A DNA stretch of 64,000 nucleotides from NCBI GenBank assembly GCA_949296415.1, contig CASFQC010000006.1, forward strand, positions 1 through 64,000, read 5' to 3'. The notes under the pieces are model-generated. The model was not told the DNA's origin. It worked only from the letters and a program-made list of their open reading frames with translations, and made no database searches. A program made the translations under genes and the position numbers. The stretch is from an uncultured Bacteroides sp. (GTDB taxonomy: Bacteria; Bacteroidota; Bacteroidia; Bacteroidales; Bacteroidaceae). This document shows positions 26,999 through 35,451 of this stretch, in pieces. Each line of letters starts with the position of its first letter. Positions within the stretch are counted from its first letter, which is position 1.

Positions 26999-28103
26999 AA
27001 TCAAAAATTATGGCAGCGCATTACAAGCTTTCGCCTTACAGGATTTTTTAGAGAGAAAAATAGGATGGAATGTCGAAATCATAGATTACAAATTTCCTAA
27101 TGCCTTTCATCGTTCACATAGATACAAAGGCATCAAAAAGCGCATTAGAATGATGTTGCATGATTTTAAGGTAAACAATCCTCTATACAATAAGTTACAA
27201 AAAAAACGGTTTCGACATTTCTGGAAAACATACTTGCATCTTACATCGAAGAAGTATGCTTCACCAAAAGCATTAAAAGCTGAGCATTTTGATTATGATA
27301 TTTTCCTCACTGGAAGTGATCAGGTTTGGAATCCCAATACCCTTTGTGGAGATACAATAATGATGCTGGATTTTGCGGAAAACAACAATAAGCGATTTGC
27401 ATATGGAGCTTCGTTCTCAGTAACAGCACTTCCTACACAATTTATAGAATTATACAAAAACAACCTATCAAAATACATAAGCATCGGAGTAAGAGAAAAG
27501 AGTGGCATTAGCATCTTAAAAGATTTGGGAATAAGTACAAATATTGAGTTGGTATGCGACCCGACACTGCTACTGACAAAAGAAGAATATACCCCTCTCG
27601 TCCAATCATGCAGTATTAAGTTGCCTGAACATCCTTATATACTAGTTTACTGCTTAGGATATGCCTTCAATCCGATGCCTAAAATACTACATGTACTGAA
27701 CGAGGTACAATCAAATACTGGCTATAATGTCATATTTATAAATAATGTAATTGAAGGTTTCCAAGGCAAATATCTTCATTATAAAAATATTGGTCCTTGT
27801 GAATTTGCCGCTTTATTTGCCTATAGTTCGTTTGTAATAACCAGTTCTTTCCATGGTACGGCATTCTCTGTCATCAACAGAAAACCGTTTTATGCAATCA
27901 CGCCACGCACCAAAGACAGCCGTATAAGCGATTTTCTGATTTTCCTCGGACTGCAATCAAGAATCATGTATACAGACTCGGATAAGAAAGCAGAAAAGAA
28001 TTGCGATATATACACAGATGAAATTGAGTCTAAAATCAACTCACTAAGAAACCATTCTATAAACTTCTTAAAAAGAATAGATGAATACTGTAAACAACAG
28101 TAA
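26961..28103 (+). CDS. Polysaccharide pyruvyl transferase-family protein 1
   Basis: 380 residues. The family transfers pyruvate from phosphoenolpyruvate as a ketal to sugar residues (CsaB/WcaK type). Seen: the N-terminal ITIHKIKNYGSALQAFAL, the FLTGSDQVWNP motif (about residue 113), VCDPTLLLT and the late SSFHGTAFSVI motif common to this family. It is the first of three such proteins in the operon and the most AT-rich. Overlaps wzy by 38 nt and the GT2 gene by 23 nt. Confidence 0.87.
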   Translation: MRKLKAGIITIHKIKNYGSALQAFALQDFLERKIGWNVEIIDYKFPNAFHRSHRYKGIKKRIRMMLHDFKVNNPLYNKLQKKRFRHFWKTYLHLTSKKYASPKALKAEHFDYDIFLTGSDQVWNPNTLCGDTIMMLDFAENNNKRFAYGASFSVTALPTQFIELYKNNLSKYISIGVREKSGISILKDLGISTNIELVCDPTLLLTKEEYTPLVQSCSIKLPEHPYILVYCLGYAFNPMPKILHVLNEVQSNTGYNVIFINNVIEGFQGKYLHYKNIGPCEFAALFAYSSFVITSSFHGTAFSVINRKPFYAITPRTKDSRISDFLIFLGLQSRIMYTDSDKKAEKNCDIYTDEIESKINSLRNHSINFLKRIDEYCKQQ

Positions 28104-29085
28104 TTCTTGCTGTCCATTAGTCTCATTATTAGTTCCTATCTATGGTGTAGAACGTTACATCGCCCGTTGTGCCCATAGCCTTTTCGAACAGACCTACGAA
28201 AACATAGAATATGTATTCGTGGACGATTGTACGCCGGATAACAGCATCAAATTGCTGTTAAATGTTTTAAAGGGATACCCTTCAAGACAAAATCAGGTAC
28301 GGATAATTCGGCACGAACAGAACAAAGGATTAGGAGAAGTTCGCAATACAGCAATTGAGGCTGCTATGGGGGAGTTCGTTATGCATGTTGACAGCGATGA
28401 TTATATAGACAAAGATTGTGTAAGATTGTGTGTGGAGAAGCAACAGCAAACAAACGCCGATATCATCTCCGTAGGTATTGTAAAAAAGTATCCTATGAAA
28501 GAAATAACAGTCAATGTCCCGAAATATAAAACACCAACAGATCTGAACATTGCAGTTTTAAGACATGATATACCCAACAACATTTGGGGTAGATTAATAA
28601 GGAAGTCGTTATACATCAAAAATCAGATAAAAGTAGAAAACGTAAATATGTCAGAGGATATAAATGTCTTGGCTCGTTTATTGTTCTATACAAATAAGAT
28701 AGCTTTTGTAAACGATGTTTTCTATTTCTATGAATGCTCAAATACGAATTCATATACAGGCACCTTTTCAGAGACTAAATGCAATCAGTCTTTACAGACA
28801 TTTGATTTACTCAGGTTATTCTTTAAAGGGAAAGATGAGAAACTGCTTAATGCCTTATACTTCAGAATGGGAAACAGTCTGTTTGACATGTCAAAGAACT
28901 GTGTAAGAAATGGAGGAAGCAAAGCCTTTTTCTTAAAACTGTCTAAATATACACACTTAATTCCACAAGATGTATTCAATAAACTGACTCTACCTGTAAG
29001 ACTTGGATTGCAATTAAGGAATTATAGGATGTTTAGAACATATATCTATATACTTATAATGATAAAGAATTTTATTCGAATATGA
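28081..29085 (+). CDS. Glycosyltransferase family 2
   Basis: 334 residues. The GT-A fold is clear in the N-terminal half: PLVSLLVPIYGVERYIARC, YEYVFVDDCTPD-type strand (VFVDDCTPDNS), EQNKGLGEVRN and the metal-binding DSDD motif in VMHVDSDDYID. The C-terminal part (FYFYECSNTNSYTGTFS) is typical of capsule GT2 enzymes such as those adding hexoses. Donor and acceptor cannot be deduced. It is the only GT2 in the main operon. Confidence 0.9.
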   Translation: MNTVNNSNSCCPLVSLLVPIYGVERYIARCAHSLFEQTYENIEYVFVDDCTPDNSIKLLLNVLKGYPSRQNQVRIIRHEQNKGLGEVRNTAIEAAMGEFVMHVDSDDYIDKDCVRLCVEKQQQTNADIISVGIVKKYPMKEITVNVPKYKTPTDLNIAVLRHDIPNNIWGRLIRKSLYIKNQIKVENVNMSEDINVLARLLFYTNKIAFVNDVFYFYECSNTNSYTGTFSETKCNQSLQTFDLLRLFFKGKDEKLLNALYFRMGNSLFDMSKNCVRNGGSKAFFLKLSKYTHLIPQDVFNKLTLPVRLGLQLRNYRMFRTYIYILIMIKNFIRI

Positions 29086-30407
29086 ATAATGGCTTGAATA
29101 ACATCACCCACACCCTCCACAACCACCTCTGCCTCGGTTGCGGCCTCTGCGAGGACGTCTGTCCCAAGCACTGCATCACCATCCAAAGGAAAGATGGGGA
29201 ACACAGGCCTGTACTTGATGCCTCCCAATGTCTTGGCGACAAATGCGGGCGATGCCTGAAGGTATGCCCAGGAGTAGGTATCAACTTGAGTGAAGCGAGC
29301 CGGTTACTCTACGAAAACGGCAGACAAGACAAATATATCGGCCGCTATGTCAGCTTGTACACCGGCTATAGCCTTGATGAAGACATACGCTATCATTCCG
29401 CTTCCGGTGGTATGGTCAGCCAGTTCCTGATTTACCTGTTGGAAAAGAAAGTCATAGACGGAGCGGTGGTCACCGGATTTTCTGAGGAAGATCATCTCAC
29501 ACCGGTCTCTTATATCGCCCGAACAAAAGAGGAGATCATCAAAGCAAGAAGTTCCAAGTATTGCCCGGTGGCCTTGAACAAGGTGGGAAATGAAATTGCT
29601 GGTGCCGAAGGCAAATATGTGATTGTGGGACTGCCCTGCCACATCCAAGGCTTTCGGAAAAGAGCTAAAACAGACCGAAAGTTCCGTGAAAAAGTCATCG
29701 GTTATTTTGCCATTTACTGCTCCTCGAACCGCACTTTTCATGCGCAGGACTATTTGCTGAGCAAATATCATGTCCGCCGGGATAGCATCTCATATTTTGC
29801 TTACCGTGACAACGGATGTTTAGGCTCAATGTGCATAAGGCAGCAGGAGAGCCGGGGGCAGGAATTCCCTTCAACCGCTGCGAAAGAAAGTAGCGGTTGT
29901 AGGGAATGGAAATCTGAGATTTCAATTCCCTTCAACCGCTACTACGGCGCTTTGCGCAGCTTTTTCAAGCCCAGGAGATGCCTCACATGCATTGACCATT
30001 ACGGCGAATTGGCTGATGTCTGTTTCGGTGATATCCACATCAAGCCCTATTCAGATGACAAGACGGGCATCAGCTCATGGATTGTGCGGAACGCCTATTT
30101 CGATTCTTTGTTCAAACAGGCAGAAAAAGAGGGATATATCAAGATGGAGGTGCTGGATGCGCATACGTTGAACGAGTCTCAGAAGGCAATGCTTTATCCG
30201 AAAAAGCGCAAAGCCAACACATTGATGAGACTAGACAAATTCAAAGGAAGAGCCATAGCCGAATATAATGTGGCACTGCCAGTTCCTCAATGGAAAGATT
30301 ATGTTTCTATCTTGGTCACTAACGCCCAACGATTCATAGGCAGGCATCGTTCTTTATGGTTTATCATTGATTATTTGTATGACAAAAGGAACAAACATGG
30401 AAAATGA
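29082..30407 (+). CDS. FrhB-like ferredoxin-domain protein 2
   Basis: 441 residues, same family as the proteins at 24516 and 31577. [4Fe-4S] motifs: C17-C20-C23-C27 and C50-C55-C58-C62 (the second with an unusual first spacing). Core motifs HSASGGMVSQFLIYLL, VIVGLPCHIQGFRKRA, YCSSNRTF and DVCFGDIHIKPYS are present. It is longer than its paralogues; part of the extra length (about residues 257-283) is encoded by a palindromic insert. Less AT-rich than the genes before it, marking a change of origin at 29.1 kb. Overlaps the GT2 gene by 4 nt and the next gene by 11 nt. Confidence 0.85.
   Translation: MNNGLNNITHTLHNHLCLGCGLCEDVCPKHCITIQRKDGEHRPVLDASQCLGDKCGRCLKVCPGVGINLSEASRLLYENGRQDKYIGRYVSLYTGYSLDEDIRYHSASGGMVSQFLIYLLEKKVIDGAVVTGFSEEDHLTPVSYIARTKEEIIKARSSKYCPVALNKVGNEIAGAEGKYVIVGLPCHIQGFRKRAKTDRKFREKVIGYFAIYCSSNRTFHAQDYLLSKYHVRRDSISYFAYRDNGCLGSMCIRQQESRGQEFPSTAAKESSGCREWKSEISIPFNRYYGALRSFFKPRRCLTCIDHYGELADVCFGDIHIKPYSDDKTGISSWIVRNAYFDSLFKQAEKEGYIKMEVLDAHTLNESQKAMLYPKKRKANTLMRLDKFKGRAIAEYNVALPVPQWKDYVSILVTNAQRFIGRHRSLWFIIDYLYDKRNKHGK
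29863..29940 (+). repeat. Palindromic insert inside FrhB2
   Basis: ATTCCCTTCAACCGCT at 29864-29879 is answered by its inverted copy at 29892-29907 (15 of 16 pairs) and by a direct copy at 29925-29940. Between the last two lies a further perfect palindrome GAAATCT-G-AGATTTC (29909-29923). The block is read through in frame. Confidence 0.8.
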
Positions 30408-31596
30408 AAAGAAAATAGGATGCGTAGTCATCATGCATCCGGGACAGAATAATTACGGAAGTTCATTGCAAGGTTTTGCCACCGTCAGCAAAATCGGACA
30501 ACTGGGATATGACTATGAAATCATACGCTACAATAAGAAACGCTCCGTAAAGGAAACGTTAAGCCAGTTGCCGGACATGCTGAAAATAGGTCTCGTGGGG
30601 CAAGTGTGCTATCGCCTGCACAAGAAACTGGACTTCATGCTCCACAGTGACTACAAACGGACAAGAGCCATCCGCACGAAGGCTGTGGACGCTTTCAAAG
30701 CCAAATATCTGGACGCAAAGTCGCGTTTCTATACAGGCTATGAGGCGTTGCACAAAGGTTCGCTGAACTATGCTGCCGTTATGGTGGGCAGCGACCAGGT
30801 ATGGGGTCCTTTCAGCCTTTACAGCAAATTCTATAACCTGCTGTTCGTCTATGAGGCAATTCCCAAATTCTCCTATGCATCCAGTTTCGGCGTATCGGTC
30901 ATCCACCCTTGCCAAAGAAAGGCTGTAGCAGGATACTTGAACAGGATAGACAAAATAGGAGTCCGCGAGCAAAGAGGTAAGGAAATCGTCAAGGAGCTGA
31001 CGGGAAAGGAAGCGAAAGTGGTACTTGACCCTACCCTGCTGCTTACCCGTGAGGAATGGGAAACGAATATCAATGAATCCAGATGTGCGATGGATGAGCC
31101 TTACATCTTGTGCTATGTGCTGGGAGAGCGAAAAGACATCCGCGAAAGTATCAAGGAACTGAGCCGCCAGACTGGCATTAAGATAGTGAACCTGCCACAT
31201 ATAGACAACTATCATTCCATGGACAACCATCTGGGCGACATCAATCTATACGACGTTGACCCTTTTGACTTTATCCGGTTGGTAAGGGATGCCACATATG
31301 TAGTGACTGATTCGTTTCACGGTTCTGTATTTTCTATTCTATTCCATAAGAAGTTCCTCACTTTCTATAGAAAAGACCCGAAGAAAAAAGGCTCTACGCA
31401 TTCCCGGATTGACAGTCTGTTTGACATCTTCCAGGTGAAAGACAGAATATATACGGACGGAGACATCAGACGACAAATGGAAGCAGAAATTAATTACGGA
31501 TATGTGGAGTCCAAATTGGACGAAATGAGGAAAAGCTCGCTGTCTTTTTTAACCGAATGTTTAGCACTAAGCAAAAATGCTGTCCCTGACAAATAA
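30397..31596 (+). CDS. Polysaccharide pyruvyl transferase-family protein 2
   Basis: 399 residues from the chosen ATG (in-frame ATGs at 30367 and 30379 lie deeper in the previous gene). Motifs: GCVVIMHPGQNNYGSSLQGFA at the N terminus, MVGSDQVWGP, VVLDPTLLLT and TDSFHGSVFSILF. Paired with FrhB2 upstream: the two overlap by 11 nt and are probably translationally coupled. Expected role as for the first family member, ketal pyruvylation or a related transfer; the exact substrate is unknown. Confidence 0.86.
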   Translation: MENEKKIGCVVIMHPGQNNYGSSLQGFATVSKIGQLGYDYEIIRYNKKRSVKETLSQLPDMLKIGLVGQVCYRLHKKLDFMLHSDYKRTRAIRTKAVDAFKAKYLDAKSRFYTGYEALHKGSLNYAAVMVGSDQVWGPFSLYSKFYNLLFVYEAIPKFSYASSFGVSVIHPCQRKAVAGYLNRIDKIGVREQRGKEIVKELTGKEAKVVLDPTLLLTREEWETNINESRCAMDEPYILCYVLGERKDIRESIKELSRQTGIKIVNLPHIDNYHSMDNHLGDINLYDVDPFDFIRLVRDATYVVTDSFHGSVFSILFHKKFLTFYRKDPKKKGSTHSRIDSLFDIFQVKDRIYTDGDIRRQMEAEINYGYVESKLDEMRKSSLSFLTECLALSKNAVPDK

Positions 31597-32767
31597 CCAA
31601 ATCCGTTACGACTACTCCCGTTGCCAGCAATGCGGCATCTGCGAAGCCGTCTGTCCCAAGCAGGCCATCTCCTTGAAACTGCTTGATAACGGCACACACG
31701 AAGTCATTGTAGACAATGACAAATGCATCCGCTGCAAACGCTGCGTGGCCTGTTGCCCGGCCAACAAGCAGGAAGATTACAAGACGTATTTCGATGGGAT
31801 ACAAAATAAAAAGTATTTCTTGGGCTATCATGCAGACAACCGCATCAGGCATGAAAGCTCGTCGGGAGGTGTAGGCAAGACCATCATTATAGAAAGTCTG
31901 CGTAACGGTGTAGCAGATGGTGTCTATTCGCTGAAACGGACTGACGTATATCCCTTTGCGGAAGGAGAATTTTACACCCCGAAGAATATCCCTAATTATG
32001 AGGACATTCCTAATTCAGTGTACCACTCTGTGATGGCATGTCGGAATATCAATAGGATACAGAAATGTAAGCGGCTGCTTGTTGTTGGCACCAGTTGCCA
32101 ACTCCGTGCCATGAATGCCGCACTAAAAGGCAAAGCAGAAGAAACAATCAGTATCTGTATTTTCTGCAAACAGCAAAAGACGCTTGAATCCACCCGTTTC
32201 CTGGCAAAGATGATGGGGACAGACATACCTTCTGACTTAAACTTCTCGGTACAGTACCGTGGCAAAGGATGGCCGGGAACCGTTCAAATAAGAGAAGCTG
32301 TACTGCCTTGGCATAGGGCAGCACAACTTCCCTTCGGTCGAAGATTGTGGACCGTAGCGGGATGCAATATCTGCGGAGACCCTTTCGGAACAAAAGCCTT
32401 GGCCGATATCACCCTAATGGATCCATGGAAGATAAGGACTCCGAATGACCTCGGCGAGACATTGGCTATTGTACATACAGAAAAAGGCAGATGGCTGTTG
32501 GAACAGCTGCCATCGCTCAAACTGGAAAGTAAAAGTTTCAAGGAAGTGGCACCGGCTTTGGATTTGAAGGACATTTGGCGCAAGCAGCAGCTTGTATCTT
32601 TTTTCTGTGGAGAAAAGTGTGATGAAAAGATAACCAAGGCAGGTAAGGCCGAACAGCGGCAGCGGGCGTTCTTGACATCCATCGTCAAGATACTTCCACG
32701 TATGCCGATGATTGTCTATCGTGCCTTATGCAAATTGCCGGATTGGCGTAACAAAGCTTTAAAATAA
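31577..32767 (+). CDS. FrhB-like ferredoxin-domain protein 3
   Basis: 396 residues. [4Fe-4S] motifs C16-C19-C22-C26 and C50-C53-C56-C60 are complete. Family motifs ESSSGGVGKTIIIESL, LVVGTSCQLRAMNAAL, ADITLMDPW present. Overlaps the preceding pyruvyl transferase gene by 20 nt and ends 4 nt before the next one, so FrhB3-PvT3 repeats the FrhB2-PvT2 order. Confidence 0.86.
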   Translation: MLSLTNNQIRYDYSRCQQCGICEAVCPKQAISLKLLDNGTHEVIVDNDKCIRCKRCVACCPANKQEDYKTYFDGIQNKKYFLGYHADNRIRHESSSGGVGKTIIIESLRNGVADGVYSLKRTDVYPFAEGEFYTPKNIPNYEDIPNSVYHSVMACRNINRIQKCKRLLVVGTSCQLRAMNAALKGKAEETISICIFCKQQKTLESTRFLAKMMGTDIPSDLNFSVQYRGKGWPGTVQIREAVLPWHRAAQLPFGRRLWTVAGCNICGDPFGTKALADITLMDPWKIRTPNDLGETLAIVHTEKGRWLLEQLPSLKLESKSFKEVAPALDLKDIWRKQQLVSFFCGEKCDEKITKAGKAEQRQRAFLTSIVKILPRMPMIVYRALCKLPDWRNKALK

Positions 32768-32771
32768 ACTT

Positions 32772-33872
32772 ATGGACATCAAAGTCATTACCCGCCACGC
32801 CCCTTCCAATTACGGTTCCTTGTTGCAATCCATAGCCACAATAACTGTATTGGAACGCTTGGGACATACCTGCGAAATCATTGATTACATCCGTAATGAC
32901 GAACAGGGGCTGAAGGCGGTAATTACAAGCTTGAACAGCAAACAAGGATGGAACGGCAATCCGTTGAAAAAACTGGCATATATCGCTTTCCGCTATCCGG
33001 AAGAGAAAACGGCAGAAGTAAAGTTCAGCAGGATGCGAAAAAAATTTCTGAAACTGACCAGACTGTGCCGGACTATTGAGGATTTGAAAAAGCTAAACGC
33101 AGATGTGTTCATGACCGGTAGCGACCAGGTGTGGGGACCTACCTTGAACGGGCATTATGACGAGGCTTACTTCCTGTCTTTCGTAGCAGACAATCCCAAG
33201 ACGGCCTATGCGGCCAGCTTTGGACGGACGGACTTTACACCACAAATCTTGTCCGAATATAAAAGGCTATTGTCTGCCTATGCAAGCATTGCCGTCAGGG
33301 AAAACAGCGCGGTGGGCTTGCTGAAACAGATGGGCATTGCGTGTGCAGGCCAAGTGCTTGACCCGACCTTGCTGCTGACGGGAGAAGAATGGAGCAAATG
33401 GATAAAAAAAGATATACAAGGAAAATATGTACTGGTCTACCAGTTGCATAATAATCCGGCACTGAGCGACTATGCCGTGAGATTCGCCCGACATGCAGGA
33501 CTGCCGTTATACAGGATTTCTCCTACTTTCCATCAAATCCGGAGAGGCGGGAAGTTCATCTACTTGCCCAAATTGGACGAGTTTCTATCCTACATAAAAA
33601 ATTGCGCTTATTTTATAACAGATTCCTTCCATGGTACGGCTTTCGCACTGAATTTCAACAAGCAGTTCATTGAGATTCTGCCCAACAATAAGACTGGAAG
33701 CCGGAACCAAAGCATTTTGCAGCTGACCGGACTGACGGATAGGATTCTTACTGATTACCAAGATTTTTCTTTGGCCGATAAGCCCATTGATTATACATCA
33801 GTAAATGATATCCTTTATAACGAAAGGCAAGAATCCGTCCAAGTTTTAAGAAGACTTCTTGTGGTATTATAA
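32772..33872 (+). CDS. Polysaccharide pyruvyl transferase-family protein 3
   Basis: 366 residues. HAPSNYGSLLQSIATI, FMTGSDQVWGP, VLDPTLLLTGEEW and ITDSFHGTAFALNF are the family hallmarks. Last gene of the main capsule operon. Behind it a perfect 8 bp hairpin (33938-33957) without T run and repeat copy B follow. The presence of three divergent members suggests three different acceptor sugars, or roles other than simple pyruvylation. Confidence 0.87.
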   Translation: MDIKVITRHAPSNYGSLLQSIATITVLERLGHTCEIIDYIRNDEQGLKAVITSLNSKQGWNGNPLKKLAYIAFRYPEEKTAEVKFSRMRKKFLKLTRLCRTIEDLKKLNADVFMTGSDQVWGPTLNGHYDEAYFLSFVADNPKTAYAASFGRTDFTPQILSEYKRLLSAYASIAVRENSAVGLLKQMGIACAGQVLDPTLLLTGEEWSKWIKKDIQGKYVLVYQLHNNPALSDYAVRFARHAGLPLYRISPTFHQIRRGGKFIYLPKLDEFLSYIKNCAYFITDSFHGTAFALNFNKQFIEILPNNKTGSRNQSILQLTGLTDRILTDYQDFSLADKPIDYTSVNDILYNERQESVQVLRRLLVVL

Positions 33873-33925
33873 AATAGAAGCACCATCTTTCCATGAGGAG
33901 CAGCACCTCTACTTTAAATAACACA

Positions 33926-34076
33926 CTGTATATCAAAAGCTTGTTATAGAACAAGCTCACTGTTCCCTGCCAATGGGTTCGCAGCTTTCTGTGAACGAAT
34001 TCACAGCTTCATGTGAACGGATTCACAGCAGGCTGCGGACGGCTCCGCACCAGGCTGTGTATAGATATGCACCAGA
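33926..34076 (+). repeat. Intergenic repeat element, copy B
   Basis: Begins CTGTATATCA (33926), contains a perfect hairpin AGCTTGTT-ATAG-AACAAGCT (33938-33957), then the shared core TTCCCTGCCAATGGGTTCGCA and four ~20-23 nt units (CTGTGAACGAATTCACAG, ATGTGAACGGATTCACAGC, AGGCTGCGGACGGCTCCGC, ACCAGGCTGTG) that form successive hairpins. Same family as copies at 18891 (inverted) and 61624. It lies in the 353 bp gap behind the capsule operon; the rest of the gap holds only the leader hairpin at 34172. Confidence 0.72.
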
Positions 34077-34171
34077 CCGGAGTTTCTCAGTCTGCTGTCA
34101 GGCATCCTTGTCTTGTAAGGATAATGGCTAAATGAAAGAGCCTTTTTCCTCACTTATCGCATTTATTTTTC

Positions 34172-34208
34172 GCTCGTCACAGGAACAAAAAACGTGTCTG
34201 TGACGAGC
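34172..34208 (+). promoter_or_regulatory. Inverted repeat in the leader of the GT4 gene
   Basis: Perfect 11 bp arms GCTCGTCACAG (34172-34182) and CTGTGACGAGC (34198-34208), 15 nt apart, ending 17 nt before the ATG at 34226. No T run behind it, so it may be an operator or an RNA hairpin close to the ribosome site rather than a terminator. Confidence 0.6.
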
Positions 34209-34225
34209 CTATCTCTCATATTCTC

Positions 34226-35398
34226 ATGAAAATCCTCCTCTCCAACAAATTCTACTACCGCCGGGGCGGCGACTGCATCTACATGCTCAACCTGGAGCAG
34301 CTGCTGAAAGCGCACGGACATGAAGTGGCCGTATTTGCCATGGACTATCCGGAGAACCTGCCATCGCCGTGGCAGAAGTATTTCCCAAGCAACATGAGCA
34401 GGCTGATGGCTTTCACACGACCGTTCGGCTCGCAAGAGGTGAAACGGAAGTTCAACCGGCTGCTGGACGACTTCCGGCCGGACGTGGTACATCTGAACAA
34501 CATACATACGCAACTTTCGCCTGTAATGGCCGAACTGGCACACAAACGCGGCATACGGGTGGTGTGGACGTTGCACGACTATAAGCTGCTTTGCCCCCGC
34601 TACGACTGCCTGCGCGAGGGTAAGACGGTCTGCGAACTGTGCTTCAGCGGGGACAAGACTCCTTGCATGTCCTACCGGTGCATGAAAGGCTCGGCACTGG
34701 CTTCGTGGATTGGCTGCCGGGAAGCCCGGATGTGGAACCGCCAACGGCTGGAGGCTTGTACGGACGTGTTCATCTGCCCCAGCCGGTTCATGGCAGACAA
34801 GATGGTACAGGGGGGCTTTGAGCAAAGCAAGATGAAGGTGCTCTGCAACTTCATTGATGTGGACAAGTGCCGACAGTCTTCCTATGAAAAGCGGGAAGAT
34901 TATTATTGCTTTGTGGGACGCATCTCGCACGAGAAGGGAGTGAAAACCCTGATTGAGGCGGCAGGCAGCCTGCCTTATCCTCTGAAAATCATTGGCGGAG
35001 GGCCTTTGGAGGAAGAAATGAAACGCCTGGCGCGTCCGAATGTGGAATTCGTGGGCTTCAAGCAATGGAACGAAATCAAGAAAATAGTGGGCAAAGCCCG
35101 CTTCACCGTCATTCCTTCCGAATGGTATGAGAACAATCCGCTGTCCGTCATCGAGGCGCAATGCCTGGGCACACCCGTATTGGGAGCACGTATCGGCGGC
35201 ATACCGGAACTCATCGAAGAATGTGAGAGTGGAATGACCTTCGAAAGCCGGAATGAGGCAGACCTCCGACAGAAGATAGAAGCAATGTGGCAACATGCGT
35301 TCGACTATAACCGCATCGCGGAAAAGGCACAAGCCCGCTTCCACGCCGGGAAATATTATGAGGAGCTGATGTCCGTCTACCGAATGCACATGGCCTGA
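34226..35398 (+). CDS. Glycosyltransferase family 4
   Basis: 390 residues with the GT-B fold. N-terminal FYYRRGGDCIYMLNLEQLL and HLNNIHTQLSP, C-terminal VGRISHEKGVKTLIEA, IIGGGP and the donor-binding PSEWYENNPLSVIEAQCLG with the E-x7-E pattern. It contains a cysteine-rich insert (CPRYDCLREGKTVCELCFSG) seen in some capsule GT4 proteins. First gene of the second glycan block; codon use is like the core genome, unlike wzx-wzy. Confidence 0.9.
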   Translation: MKILLSNKFYYRRGGDCIYMLNLEQLLKAHGHEVAVFAMDYPENLPSPWQKYFPSNMSRLMAFTRPFGSQEVKRKFNRLLDDFRPDVVHLNNIHTQLSPVMAELAHKRGIRVVWTLHDYKLLCPRYDCLREGKTVCELCFSGDKTPCMSYRCMKGSALASWIGCREARMWNRQRLEACTDVFICPSRFMADKMVQGGFEQSKMKVLCNFIDVDKCRQSSYEKREDYYCFVGRISHEKGVKTLIEAAGSLPYPLKIIGGGPLEEEMKRLARPNVEFVGFKQWNEIKKIVGKARFTVIPSEWYENNPLSVIEAQCLGTPVLGARIGGIPELIEECESGMTFESRNEADLRQKIEAMWQHAFDYNRIAEKAQARFHAGKYYEELMSVYRMHMA

Positions 35399-35451
35399 AA
35401 AGCAACCAAGTGTGTATCAAAAAAAAATAATCAATCCAATATAGAACTTAT

